A DNA stretch of 42,231 bases from an uncultured Anaerobiospirillum sp. GTDB taxonomy: Bacteria; Pseudomonadota; Gammaproteobacteria; Enterobacterales; Succinivibrionaceae. The notes under the pieces were generated by a model. It was not told the DNA's origin. It did not search any database and saw nothing but the letters and a program-made list of their open reading frames with translations. Location: contig CALXOW010000025.1 of NCBI GenBank assembly GCA_944390115.1, forward strand, positions 1 through 42,231, in the 5' to 3' direction. A program made the translations under genes and the position numbers. Below, piece after piece: positions 24,601 through 34,015 of this stretch (the first letter of the stretch is position 1; each line of letters begins with the position of its first letter).

Positions 24601-26244
24601 TTAGAGCTTGAACTGCTGCAAGGTAGCTTCGAGCTTGCTGACCTCAGAGTTGGTGTTGGTTACGATCATCTGGCAGTCGGTAGCAATCTGAGCGACCTCA
24701 CGGCTGGCCGTGGTTAAATCCTGTAAATTCGAGGAAATTTCGTGGGTGGCCGTGGTTTGCTCTTCGGCAGCGGTCGCAATCTGGGTAATTTGCGCCGTGA
24801 CATTTTGGACGTGCTGAGAGATGTCGTTTAAGACATTTTCAAGCTGGGTGGTGTTGTCGGCAAGATAGGACATACCTTGCACTGCCTTTTCCATCGAATC
24901 AGTGACCACATTGGTATCAGCTTCGATGTGGGCGACCTTTTCGGCAATTTCAGCCGTCGAGGATGAGGTGCGCATTGCCAGCGCGCGTACTTCATCAGCA
25001 ACCACCGCGAAGCCACGGCCTGCATCACCGGCACGGGCGGCCTCAATGGCGGCATTTAAGGCTAAGAGGTTGGTCTGAGCGGCGATTTCATCAATAGTGT
25101 TGACCATCGAAGTGATAGAGCGCGATTGGTTGATCATCTTCTCCATCTGCTTATTGTTGGTCTTGGTTTGCTCAGCCTGATCAAAGATCGCTTGGATCGA
25201 GGTCTTGGCCTGAACCATACCTTGGTGGGTGATATCGTTGGATTGGTTGGCCAGATTGGAGGCTTGCTCGCAGTTCTGGGCGATATCTTGGGTGGTCGAG
25301 ACCATTTGATCGGCCGCAGCGGCGATGGTAATAGCACGATTTTCTGAGCTGGAGGCGTTCTGGCTTAAGCGATTGACGGCCTCTTCGGCATCGTTCATAT
25401 CGCTGGAAATGCGGCGGCTCATCTCTTGGATCTTGTGGATGACCTCAACCATGGTCTGGCGTAAGTGCTCTAAGGCTGTGCCGACCTTGCCAAACTCATC
25501 GCTAAAACCGGTGCGAACTTCATGGGAGAAGTCACAAGCCTCAAAGTACTGGATGTGCTCAATCGACTGCTGCAGGGCGCGCTTGATATATCCCGCCGAA
25601 ATCAGTGCAATCGCTAAGGCCAAGACAATCGAGAAGAGCGCGATACCTGAGACCACAACCATTGGGGTGGTGGAGGCAATCGAGTTTACTTGATCGACCA
25701 CTTCTTGCACCTGCGCATCGCGCACCTTGTTTAAGTTGTTAAAGGCGGTATTGAGCTGCGGCAGAATCTCAGTACTGTAGATATGAGTGGCCTGAAGACG
25801 AATATCGCCTTGATTGGCTGGGCTCGCATCATCAATCGTGCGCGTCAGCGGCATTAAGTCGCGCTGTGCCACCTCGATTACCGTATTTAAAGCTTGCTTG
25901 ATCGCGCCGATCTCTTCTGGGAAGCGGCCCATCTGGAGTGCATCGGAATAGCCCTTGAGCTCAGTTAAACGGTTATTGAGCGTGCTTTCCGTGGCATTGC
26001 GTGCGGCACGGTTCTCAGCGTTGATGAACAAAACCAGATCGTTCTGGCTGTTACGCGTGCTGATGATCGCGTTATCAATGCGCACATAACGCTCATTTAA
26101 GGTCCAATTAACGTAGCTGGCCACTTGCTGAGCATTGCGCATCGACAACAGCGCCGAGCCGGTGATGATGCAAGTTAAGATGATGATGGACAAGAAGCTA
26201 ATCAATAGCTTGGTCTTGATCGGCAGACGCTTATACCAGTCCAT
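24601..26244 (-). CDS. Methyl-accepting chemotaxis protein (MCP) 3
   Basis: A 547-residue chemoreceptor not closely related to the pair at 2084-5882. It has TM1 (about 12-34, [21 protein letters not shown]), a helical periplasmic sensor of about 160 residues, TM2 (about 195-220), HAMP, and the signalling domain with the conserved tip [20 protein letters not shown] followed by [17 protein letters not shown]. MCPs of this class sense small ligands through a four-helix bundle; the ligand is unknown. The C-terminus (ATLQQFKL) has no CheR-binding pentapeptide. The ATG at 26244 has a GGAG 7 bp upstream; the in-frame TTG at 26256 overlaps that site and is rejected. Confidence 0.92.
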   Translation of the reverse strand: MDWYKRLPIKTKLLISFLSIIILTCIITGSALLSMRNAQQVASYVNWTLNERYVRIDNAIISTRNSQNDLVLFINAENRAARNATESTLNNRLTELKGYSDALQMGRFPEEIGAIKQALNTVIEVAQRDLMPLTRTIDDASPANQGDIRLQATHIYSTEILPQLNTAFNNLNKVRDAQVQEVVDQVNSIASTTPMVVVSGIALFSIVLALAIALISAGYIKRALQQSIEHIQYFEACDFSHEVRTGFSDEFGKVGTALEHLRQTMVEVIHKIQEMSRRISSDMNDAEEAVNRLSQNASSSENRAITIAAAADQMVSTTQDIAQNCEQASNLANQSNDITHQGMVQAKTSIQAIFDQAEQTKTNNKQMEKMINQSRSITSMVNTIDEIAAQTNLLALNAAIEAARAGDAGRGFAVVADEVRALAMRTSSSTAEIAEKVAHIEADTNVVTDSMEKAVQGMSYLADNTTQLENVLNDISQHVQNVTAQITQIATAAEEQTTATHEISSNLQDLTTASREVAQIATDCQMIVTNTNSEVSKLEATLQQFKL

Positions 26245-26980
26245 AATGCACTCCAAAGAAAACCTTACGCTAAAGATTGCAGCCTGTAGCCGCTACATCA
26301 TTGCCGCTGCGCGGCGTGCCGTATCCTGATCGGCGGTGCGGGGCACTATAGCGATGTTGTGCCGCGCCCCAAGCGCAAGTTTTCTTTTTTCAGGTCTAAA
26401 ACTATGCGTACTTGGCATTTGGTTACGCTGACGGGATGGCGCACTAATTTAGAGCAATATGCGCGATGCTAGATGCAATCATCCTTTTATAATCAAGAAT
26501 TATGCCCAAAATCCAACTTGGCACTAAAGTTGTAACTAGCTAGATGGCACCGATTTGGTGCTTTTCTCGCTAAATATCGTGAGAATTATGCTTTTTCAAG
26601 GCAGATGCGCGCAGCGCACAATGATGGCGCGTACCTAGAACTAAACTCGGCGCATGCTTTCTTTACTAAATCCTGCCGCACCTCAGCGTTAGCGCCCCGA
26701 CACTTTGCCGTAATCTGTCTTGCACTTAAGCCCCAAGCATCTGCTCCCCTGTGCTCTCCTATGAGCGGCCCCAGCTCTCTCTTGAGCTCTTAGGCAGACA
26801 ACTCAAAGCGGATCTGTATCTGCGATCTGCCCTGATCCCATGCTGCTCTGCGCTCTGCCCTCACGCTGATCTACGTCTGTGCTCTGCCCGGCATCAGTGA
26901 TCTACCTCTTTCCTCAGTGCAGGCTGCTCGTTTGCTCTCATACCCATAGTGCGGTACTGCGCACTGGCATTCAAGTTTTT

Positions 26981-26994
26981 TGTTAGATGTAACA
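26981..26994. promoter_or_regulatory. Inverted repeat upstream of kdgM, site 1
   Basis: TGTTA and TAACA arms around a 4-bp spacer. It shares its half-site with the larger inverted repeat 53 bp downstream, suggesting paired binding sites for one regulator. Confidence 0.35.
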
Positions 26995-27046
26995 TGGAAG
27001 TGGCTTGAGGGCTTTTTAGGTTTCAATTGTTAAGATTATGCATTGT

Positions 27047-27066
27047 TTGTTACATTTTTGTAACAA
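27047..27066. promoter_or_regulatory. Inverted repeat upstream of kdgM, site 2
   Basis: Perfect 8-bp arms TTGTTACA and TGTAACAA around TTTT, in an AT-rich region about 520 bp before the kdgM ATG. It does not match the KdgR box. The distance is large for direct control of kdgM unless the transcript has a long leader. Confidence 0.4.
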
Positions 27067-27587
27067 GAGCGGGATCGACGTTTGTTGCTAAAATGAAATG
27101 GCGGTTATGGGGTTGAGCTAGTGGTATGGCAGGGATTATGGCGATTAAATTCGATAAATATCAGATTTTTATAGGGTGTTGATCGGGAATTTTTTACGCA
27201 ACTGGCCAAAGTGGTATATGGGTTGCTCTAATAGGGGCAGCTGTTTTACTCCATAGGTGGGGGCGCATGGTACGGCAATACCATGCTGCCCATCTTGGAC
27301 TGACTCATAGGGATGCGCTTTTCGCTCTTGGTTGGGTTAATCGATTTTCATCATATCTCGTGGCTATGAGTCTAGGGCCTGCGAGATTGCGCCTACTTAC
27401 CTGTGAGTCTTCGTTTGCGTGGAGCGATGCGGCTAGAACCTGGCACCTGCTGATAAGAGGTTTGTCAATTCTTGGCTCAGGTCAAAGCTAGCGGCAACTA
27501 GCTTGGTGGGTTACTACCTCACCTCTGACCTTAAGCCAGCAGATGCCAGACCACTGTTTAGAACTTAAATTGTACACGGTATTTTCC

Positions 27588-28301
27588 ATGATTAATTCAA
27601 AGTGGGCCAAGTTGTCACTTGCCGCTGCTGTCGTTTCGGGCGCAACCTTAGGTGCAGTTGTCACTCCAGCTCAAGCCGCTTTAACTATCGATCTGCGTCA
27701 CGAGTGGGTTGATGTCGAGCGCGCCCATAAAGACCGCGTCATGATTTCCGATCGCTTTGCTAATGGCTTAGGTTATAGCGTTGAGACCAAGGCCAAGTCC
27801 GGTGGTGACAGCAAGGACACCGCTTATTCGGAAATGGAGTCGAATGGCTCGGAGTTCTCGCTGACCTATCAGTACAAGTTAAATCCAAAGTTCATCATCC
27901 AGCCTGGTATGACCATCGAGTTTGGTGATGGCAAGGCTATTTACAAGCCAAACTTACGCTTCCAGTACAACTTTGATAACGGCATGTACGCCGCTTTCCG
28001 CTATCGCTATGAGTACACCCGTGATAACGATGGTGTCACCACCGATGAGCACGTCAATCGTTACGAGGGCTGGTTAGGCTACAAGATCAACGGTTGGGGC
28101 TTTGAGGCTAACTACATCTGGCGTGATTCCAACAAGATCCGCTTTGACAACAAGGAAACCGATTACGAGTATGACTTCAAGGTTTCCTATGCTATCACCC
28201 CACACTGGGAGCCATTCGTCCAAGTTGGTAACGTCAAGTACACCTCGACCTCCGATCAACGCCAGACCCGCTACCGTATCGGTATCAAGTACAAGTACTA
28301 A
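27588..28301 (+). CDS. kdgM: KdgM-family oligogalacturonate-specific outer-membrane porin
   Basis: A 237-residue outer-membrane beta-barrel. A clear signal peptide (MINSKWAKLSLAAAVVSGAT, ending at TPAQA before ALTIDLRHEW) fixes the start at 27588; a longer frame from 27543 would bury the signal. The mature part is made of alternating short strands rich in Tyr, Arg and Lys (MYAAFRYRYEYTRDND, YEGWLGYKINGWGFEANYIW) and ends in an aromatic-basic strand (YRIGIKYKY). This matches the 12-stranded KdgM family (about 236 residues in Dickeya), which passes anionic pectin fragments across the outer membrane. It lies 79 bp before a PL9 pectate lyase lipoprotein, which supports the substrate. Confidence 0.88.
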   Translation: MINSKWAKLSLAAAVVSGATLGAVVTPAQAALTIDLRHEWVDVERAHKDRVMISDRFANGLGYSVETKAKSGGDSKDTAYSEMESNGSEFSLTYQYKLNPKFIIQPGMTIEFGDGKAIYKPNLRFQYNFDNGMYAAFRYRYEYTRDNDGVTTDEHVNRYEGWLGYKINGWGFEANYIWRDSNKIRFDNKETDYEYDFKVSYAITPHWEPFVQVGNVKYTSTSDQRQTRYRIGIKYKY

Positions 28302-28333
28302 AGCTTAGCTCAAGTTTAGCTCAAGCTTAGCCG

Positions 28334-28361
28334 GGGGCGCTGTTACTATCCCCAGCGCCCC
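28334..28361 (+). other. Stem-loop between kdgM and the PL9 lyase gene
   Basis: GGGGCGCTG (28334-28342) pairs with CAGCGCCCC (28353-28361). No T-run follows. It may slow polymerase, or protect the kdgM end of a shared transcript and so give more porin than lyase. Confidence 0.5.
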
Positions 28362-28380
28362 GCACTATGAGGATTGTGAA

Positions 28381-30636
28381 ATGGGGCAAAAATCGCGTTT
28401 ACATCAGGCGCTACAAGCTATGTGGGGCTCTGCTTTAGTGCTGGGAGCTGCGGTCGCTTTAAGTGGCTGTGTCGCCAATGAACCAGAAGTTAATGCCGCT
28501 AATCTCAAGTGGCAGAGCATTAGCTTTGGTCAGTCCACTGATATCAACTTTGCTACCAATGTCCTCCCTAATAAGGTGGGCGTGAACTATACCTATTTAA
28601 GCGACGGCACCAAGCTGACGGCAGAAAGCCCAGCTCGTGCCCTGAGCTTCCCTTTTAAGGTGGAAAGTCGCGGCGGTAAGATCGGCAATAGCCATGACGG
28701 TCTGACCTTCTACTACACCACCTTACCTGCCAGCAGCAACTTTGTGCTGGAGGCGCTGGTGCGCATTGAGCAATTTGGCCCAGAAAATGGCGCCTTACCG
28801 GCCGCGCAAGAAGGCTGTGGCTTGCTGGTGCGTGATATCTTGGGCCCGGCGCGCTCGGAGACCTTGCAACCTGGCATTGAGGAGTTCCCTGCCAGCTCCA
28901 ATATGGTCATGACCACGGTGGTCACCCAGGATAAGAAAGATCACAGTACAGTGCAGGTAATGCAATTTGCCCGTGATAAGGTCCAGTATCCTTGGGGTAA
29001 TCCGAAGATCGAGATGCTGCGCCGTCCGATCGCAGAGAACCTCGATCTCAATGCGGCCAATACCTTTAAGCTGCGCTTAGAGCGTACTGATGAGGGCATC
29101 ATCTCAAGTTATGCTCCGGCTGATTCCGATGATTTCCAGATCTTGGAGATCGCGGGTGCCGATCGCCTCACGGTCTTAGATCCTGAGCGCTACTACGTTG
29201 GCTTCTTTGCCTCGCGTAATGCCGCGATGACGGTGCTTGATGCCAAGCTGGAGTTAAGTGCCGCTAACACCCAGGATACGGAGGTTGCTGCAGCCCCAGT
29301 TCCAGCAGTGGTCGAGTTAGACAGCGCTCCTTACATCAAGCCAGAGGCCCAAAGCTACGTCTTTAGCGCCCGTGCTAACACCGACGGTACTATGTACCTG
29401 TGGGTCGATGATAAGAAAGAGGGCACGGACCTCAAGTTAGCCCAAGCCACCGTACCAGTTAAGGCCGGTGAGATGGTGAACCAAGAGCTTGCCGTCACGG
29501 CAGGTTCCTATGTCCACTATGTCATGGTGCCAAATGAAGGCGCACAGAGCTCAGGCTCTTTTGCCTTAAGCGAGCAAGCCTTGCTTGATTATCCTCACTT
29601 AGTGGCCGGTCCTAAGGGTAAGAGCGATAACTTAGGTACCAAGGAAAGCCCACTTGATGTCGCTACGGCTTTAGCCTTAGTGGCTGATGGCGGTACGGTT
29701 GAGCTGTTAGATGGCACTTATCCTCTCACTACCTTACCGGCAGCGGTCTCGGGCAAGCCTGAGCAGCTGAAGGTGCTCACCGGTAGCAGCAAGGCGGTAT
29801 TTGCGGGCCTTGATGTGTTCGCCCACTATCTCAAGCTTGAGGGCTTTACTGTCACCACCAAGCCGCTCAATGTCGCAGGTTCGCACAATCACCTCTACGC
29901 GCTCACCGCACACCACTGCGATGACACCGGTATTTGGGTCGCATCCCCAGCTGAGGTCGGCCGCAGTCTCTGGGCCTCCTATAACCTCATTGAGAACTGC
30001 ACCTCCTACGGCAATCAAGATCCAGGCAATATCAACGCCGATGGCTTTGCGGTCAAGATGCGCGTCGGTCCTGGTAATCGCATCGTCAATGCCCTGTCCT
30101 ATGGCAATGCCGATGACGGCTATGACCTCTTCAACAAGGTCGAAGATGGCCCGAACGGCGCGGTGGTCATTGAGGACTCGGTAGCCATGTTCAATAACAA
30201 CAATGGCTTCAAGTTAGGCGGTGAAGGCCTGCCAGTAGCCCACGAGATCTCAGGCTCGATCTCCTACAAGAATGGCATGGATGGCTTTACTGACAACTTC
30301 AATCCAGGTCAGCTTAAAGTCTTAGACAACGTCTCGATTGACAACGCGCGCTTCAACTTCCTCTTCCGCAAGGGCCCATACGTCAAGGATGCCTCTGAGC
30401 AAGGCACCTTTGAGCACAATGTGTCCTTACGCACCAAGGAAGGCCGTTACGCCGACGTGGTCAATGGCAATATTGCCGACAACAACGTCTTTATGGCCGA
30501 CACCAAGCCTAATAGCAAAGAGCTTGGCTACACTATCCACAATTACGAGCGTCAGCCAAAGGCTCAAGAGAATCAAGTCCCTGAGCGCAATGCTGACGGC
30601 AGCTTAGAGCGCAGTTTCTTCTACACCAACAAGTAG
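28381..30636 (+). CDS. Exopolygalacturonate lyase, polysaccharide lyase family 9, lipoprotein
   Basis: A 751-residue secreted lipoprotein that would cleave polygalacturonate by beta-elimination. The N-terminus has a signal peptide with lipobox LSGC (Cys about 30); the residue at +2 is Val, so outer-membrane sorting is expected. A beta-rich region of about 270 residues and an Ig-like stretch precede the C-terminal right-handed parallel beta-helix (about 410-735). Within it the PL9 site is intact: Asp554, Asp578, Asp579 and Asp582 have the same spacing as the calcium ligands of Dickeya Pel9A, and Lys611 in GFKLGGEG fits the catalytic lysine. Length resembles PelX-type exo-enzymes. GAGG lies 9 bp before the ATG. 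It pairs with kdgM: the lyase makes oligomers and the porin imports them. PelX-like exo-cleavage is inferred; endo-cleavage as in PelL is possible. Confidence 0.88.
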   Translation: MGQKSRLHQALQAMWGSALVLGAAVALSGCVANEPEVNAANLKWQSISFGQSTDINFATNVLPNKVGVNYTYLSDGTKLTAESPARALSFPFKVESRGGKIGNSHDGLTFYYTTLPASSNFVLEALVRIEQFGPENGALPAAQEGCGLLVRDILGPARSETLQPGIEEFPASSNMVMTTVVTQDKKDHSTVQVMQFARDKVQYPWGNPKIEMLRRPIAENLDLNAANTFKLRLERTDEGIISSYAPADSDDFQILEIAGADRLTVLDPERYYVGFFASRNAAMTVLDAKLELSAANTQDTEVAAAPVPAVVELDSAPYIKPEAQSYVFSARANTDGTMYLWVDDKKEGTDLKLAQATVPVKAGEMVNQELAVTAGSYVHYVMVPNEGAQSSGSFALSEQALLDYPHLVAGPKGKSDNLGTKESPLDVATALALVADGGTVELLDGTYPLTTLPAAVSGKPEQLKVLTGSSKAVFAGLDVFAHYLKLEGFTVTTKPLNVAGSHNHLYALTAHHCDDTGIWVASPAEVGRSLWASYNLIENCTSYGNQDPGNINADGFAVKMRVGPGNRIVNALSYGNADDGYDLFNKVEDGPNGAVVIEDSVAMFNNNNGFKLGGEGLPVAHEISGSISYKNGMDGFTDNFNPGQLKVLDNVSIDNARFNFLFRKGPYVKDASEQGTFEHNVSLRTKEGRYADVVNGNIADNNVFMADTKPNSKELGYTIHNYERQPKAQENQVPERNADGSLERSFFYTNK

Positions 30637-30675
30637 CATCTTAGCTACTGCACCTAGGAAATTACGACATTACAA

Positions 30676-30709
30676 AGTCCTGTCATCCCCGTGATGCCAG
30701 GGCTTTTTT
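30676..30709 (+). terminator. Intrinsic terminator after the PL9 lyase gene
   Basis: A 12-nt-armed hairpin with minor mispairs (AGTCCTGTCATC with GATGCCAGGGCT) and a CCCG-type loop, followed by a TTTTTT run. It closes the kdgM-lyase transcript. Confidence 0.8.
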
Positions 30710-30755
30710 CATTTCTGGCCAATACAGTGCCGCCCCAGGTCTACTCCAGCCCTTT

Positions 30756-31440
30756 CCTTTAGAGACTGGTGCACGCCGGGAACCCGTGCGGGCCTGGGGA
30801 TGGCCTCAGCGCTCAAGCTTTATCCCTTCGAGACTTATGGGGGCCAGGAACCCGTGCGGGCCTTGGGGATGGCCACTGCGCTCAAGCTTTCCCCATTCGA
30901 GACTGATGGATGCCGGGAACCCGTGCAGACTTGGGAGCTGGTCACTACGCTCAAGCTTTGCCCCTTCGAGACTTATGGGCGCCTGGAACCCGTGCGGGCC
31001 TGGGAGATGGCCACTGAGCTTAAGCTTTGCCCTTTCGAGACTTATGTTTGCCGGGAACCCGTGCCGGTCTTGGAGCTGGTCGCTGCGCTCAAGCTTTGCC
31101 CCTTAGAGACTATGGGTACCAGGAACCTGTGCAGACCTTGATGGTGGTAGCAGCGCTCAAGCTTTGTCCCTTAGAGACTGATGGACGCCTAGAACCTGTT
31201 CTGGTCTTGGAGCTGGCCACAGCGCTCAAGCTTTGTCCCTTAGAGACTTACGGGTGCCAGGAACCCGTGCAGGGCTTGGGGATGGCCACTGCGCTCAAGC
31301 TTTCCCCCTTCGAGACTGATGGATGCCGGGAACCCGTGCAGACTTGGGAGCTGGTCACTACGCTCAAGCTTTGCCCCTTCGAGACTTATGGGCGCCTGGA
31401 ACCCGTGCGGGCCTGGGAGCTGGCCACTGCGCTCAAGTTT
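30756..31440. repeat. Ten-copy 69-bp repeat array
   Basis: The landmark GAGACT recurs at 30762, 30830, 30899, 30968, 31037, 31106, 31174, 31243, 31312 and 31381. The period is 69 bp except for two 68-bp units. Each unit also carries GGAACCCGTGC and GCTCAAGCTTTGCCCC. Because 69 is a multiple of three, plus-strand frames stay open and read a 23-residue repeat (with LKLCPFET), broken where a unit is 68 bp. No start with a ribosome site was seen, so it is treated as non-coding. Units alternate between close variants: the pair near 30899-30968 is repeated almost exactly near 31312-31381. Confidence 0.9.
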
Positions 31441-31441
31441 T

Positions 31442-31497
31442 GTTCCTCCGGGCCCTTGATTTTTTGGCGCCCCAAAAAATCAAGGGCCCGGAGGAAC
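31442..31497. repeat. Perfect inverted repeat, 26-bp arms, 4-nt loop
   Basis: The left arm (31442-31467, beginning GTTCCTCCGGGCCC) is the exact reverse complement of the right arm (31472-31497) around CGCC. It truncates the last 69-bp repeat unit. Tracts of six Ts and six As lie inside the stem rather than after it, so it is not a normal terminator, although it would fold very stably. Confidence 0.9.
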
Positions 31498-31538
31498 GAG
31501 GTGGTACCTGTTCCTGCCGGGCTCTTGCTTCAATCTCG

Positions 31539-31581
31539 GAGCCGGTTAGGTCACCGCAGCCTGTTGGCTGCGGCCCGGCTC
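31539..31581. terminator. Nested hairpin past the end of gdhA
   Basis: GAGCCGG/CCGGCTC (outer) encloses CCGCAGCC/GGCTGCGG with a TGTT loop (31554-31573). It lies about 50 bp beyond the gdhA stop on the minus strand. No T-run accompanies it, so termination is plausible but unproven. Confidence 0.4.
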
Positions 31582-31632
31582 CTAGCAGATTAGGTTTGTT
31601 ACCTTTCTCTGCCTTAGAGTTAGGGTTGCTTC

Positions 31633-33000
<1,368 letters not shown>

Positions 33001-33098
33001 CTAAGATTGAGATTGAAGTCGATGGCGCTCACTTTACGCCGCTCACAGCGCCGGGGCAATGAATTTAGCGTTATTGCGCCAATCTAGCTAAATTCTGC

Positions 33099-33128
33099 AC
33101 TATATTGATGCACTGTTTTGCAATTCAA
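33099..33128 (-). promoter_or_regulatory. Candidate gdhA promoter
   Basis: On the minus strand TTGAAT (33128-33123) and TATAGT (33104-33099) are 18 bp apart, about 115 bp before the gdhA ATG. The surrounding GCATCAATATAGTGC is partly symmetrical. Confidence 0.5.
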
Positions 33129-33378
33129 AATCAGGGCAAAAAGCGTTGCCTTAAGGTCGGCAATGATAGTAAAACGCATTATTTAAGCCAATCTGTTGTT
33201 GGTGTAGACGTGCTGATGTCCTTTTTGCTCTAAATTGGTACTCAAAAATCAGTGCACTTATCTGGGACACGAAAATTTGCGCTTGCTCGCAATATTTGCC
33301 CCAAAAGGTTGAATTGGCGGACACAAGTCATCGTTGTTGTGCCCTATTATGGTTGGAACGGGGCGGCTCAGTATGGAC

Positions 33379-33962
33379 GTTTTGAGTGGTGTGGGCTTGG
33401 TGCTGATTGCTTGCGCTCATATGAAAGAGAGGACCGAGCAGCGCGGCTACTCCGATAGCGCAGTGCTTGCTGCCGCGCCCAGTGGGGCGGGAGGGTGGGC
33501 CGGGTTAAAGCTGAGGTGCGTGCACCGAAGCTTTAGCCCGTAAGAGCTGGCGCGTTAAGCCCAAATTGCTGGTGCTTGGGTGCGAGTATGAGCGTTTTGA
33601 GTGGTGCTGATTGCTTGCGCTGATACGAAAGAGCGGACCAGGCGGCGCGGCTACTCCGATTGCGCAGTGCTTGCGGCCGCGCCCAGAGGGCGGGAGGGTG
33701 GGCCGGGCTAAAGCTGAGGTGTGAGCACCGAAGCTTTAGCCCGTAGGAGCTGGCGCGCTAAGCCCAAATTGCTGGTGCTTGAGCGCTGGTTGATGTGTCT
33801 TGAGCGGCGAGCGCGGGCTTGGTCTTGACCCCAGGTCTTGCGGTGCAGCTGGGTGCGGGAACCGGGCAGTGCGGTTCATCCGATAGCGCAGTGCTTGTTG
33901 CCGCGCCCTCACAGGGCTAAAGCTGAGGTGCGTGCACCGAAGCTTTAGCCCGTTGGAGCTGG
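33379..33962. repeat. Three copies of a roughly 205-bp repeat, each with a long hairpin
   Basis: Each unit contains a CTACTCCGATAGCGCAGTGCTTG-type segment, a GGGCGGGAGGGTGGGCCGGG segment (lost in copy 3) and a hairpin with 11-bp arms (GGGCTAAAGCT/AGCTTTAGCCC, outer) and an inner GGTGC/GCACC helix. Hairpins lie at 33502-33539, 33705-33742 and 33914-33951, spaced 203 and 209 bp. The first has one T for C change in its left arm. No gene is visible in 33130-34015. Confidence 0.85.
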
Positions 33963-34015
33963 CGCGCTGAGTTGGCTGGTGCTTGGGGGCAGAGGTCTGC
34001 TCCCGCTGCGGGCGC

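Larger units (their letters stand above)
26245..27587. other. Long intergenic region between MCP 3 and kdgM
   Basis: About 1.3 kb without a convincing gene. Open frames at 26605-26793 and 27267-27491 have no family resemblance or clear ribosome site. About 26790-26940 is a low-complexity stretch repeating variants of GCTCTGCCC and TGATCTAC. From about 26970 the sequence becomes AT-rich and holds two inverted repeats (26981-26994, 27047-27066). A small GCACC/GGTGC hairpin followed by TTTT (26547-26565) could be a weak plus-strand terminator. Confidence 0.5.

Noticed and set aside
27089-27100. KdgR-like half-site AAAATGAAAT before kdgM
   Set aside because: Only one half of the KdgR palindrome is present; the expected TTTCA half is missing at the proper spacing.
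27267-27491. Plus-strand open frame of 74 codons upstream of kdgM
   Set aside because: No ribosome site of note, no hydrophobic or family pattern; likely chance.
33379-33962. CRISPR array among the repeats
   Set aside because: Units are about 205 bp and similar throughout, without short identical repeats separated by unique spacers; no cas genes nearby.
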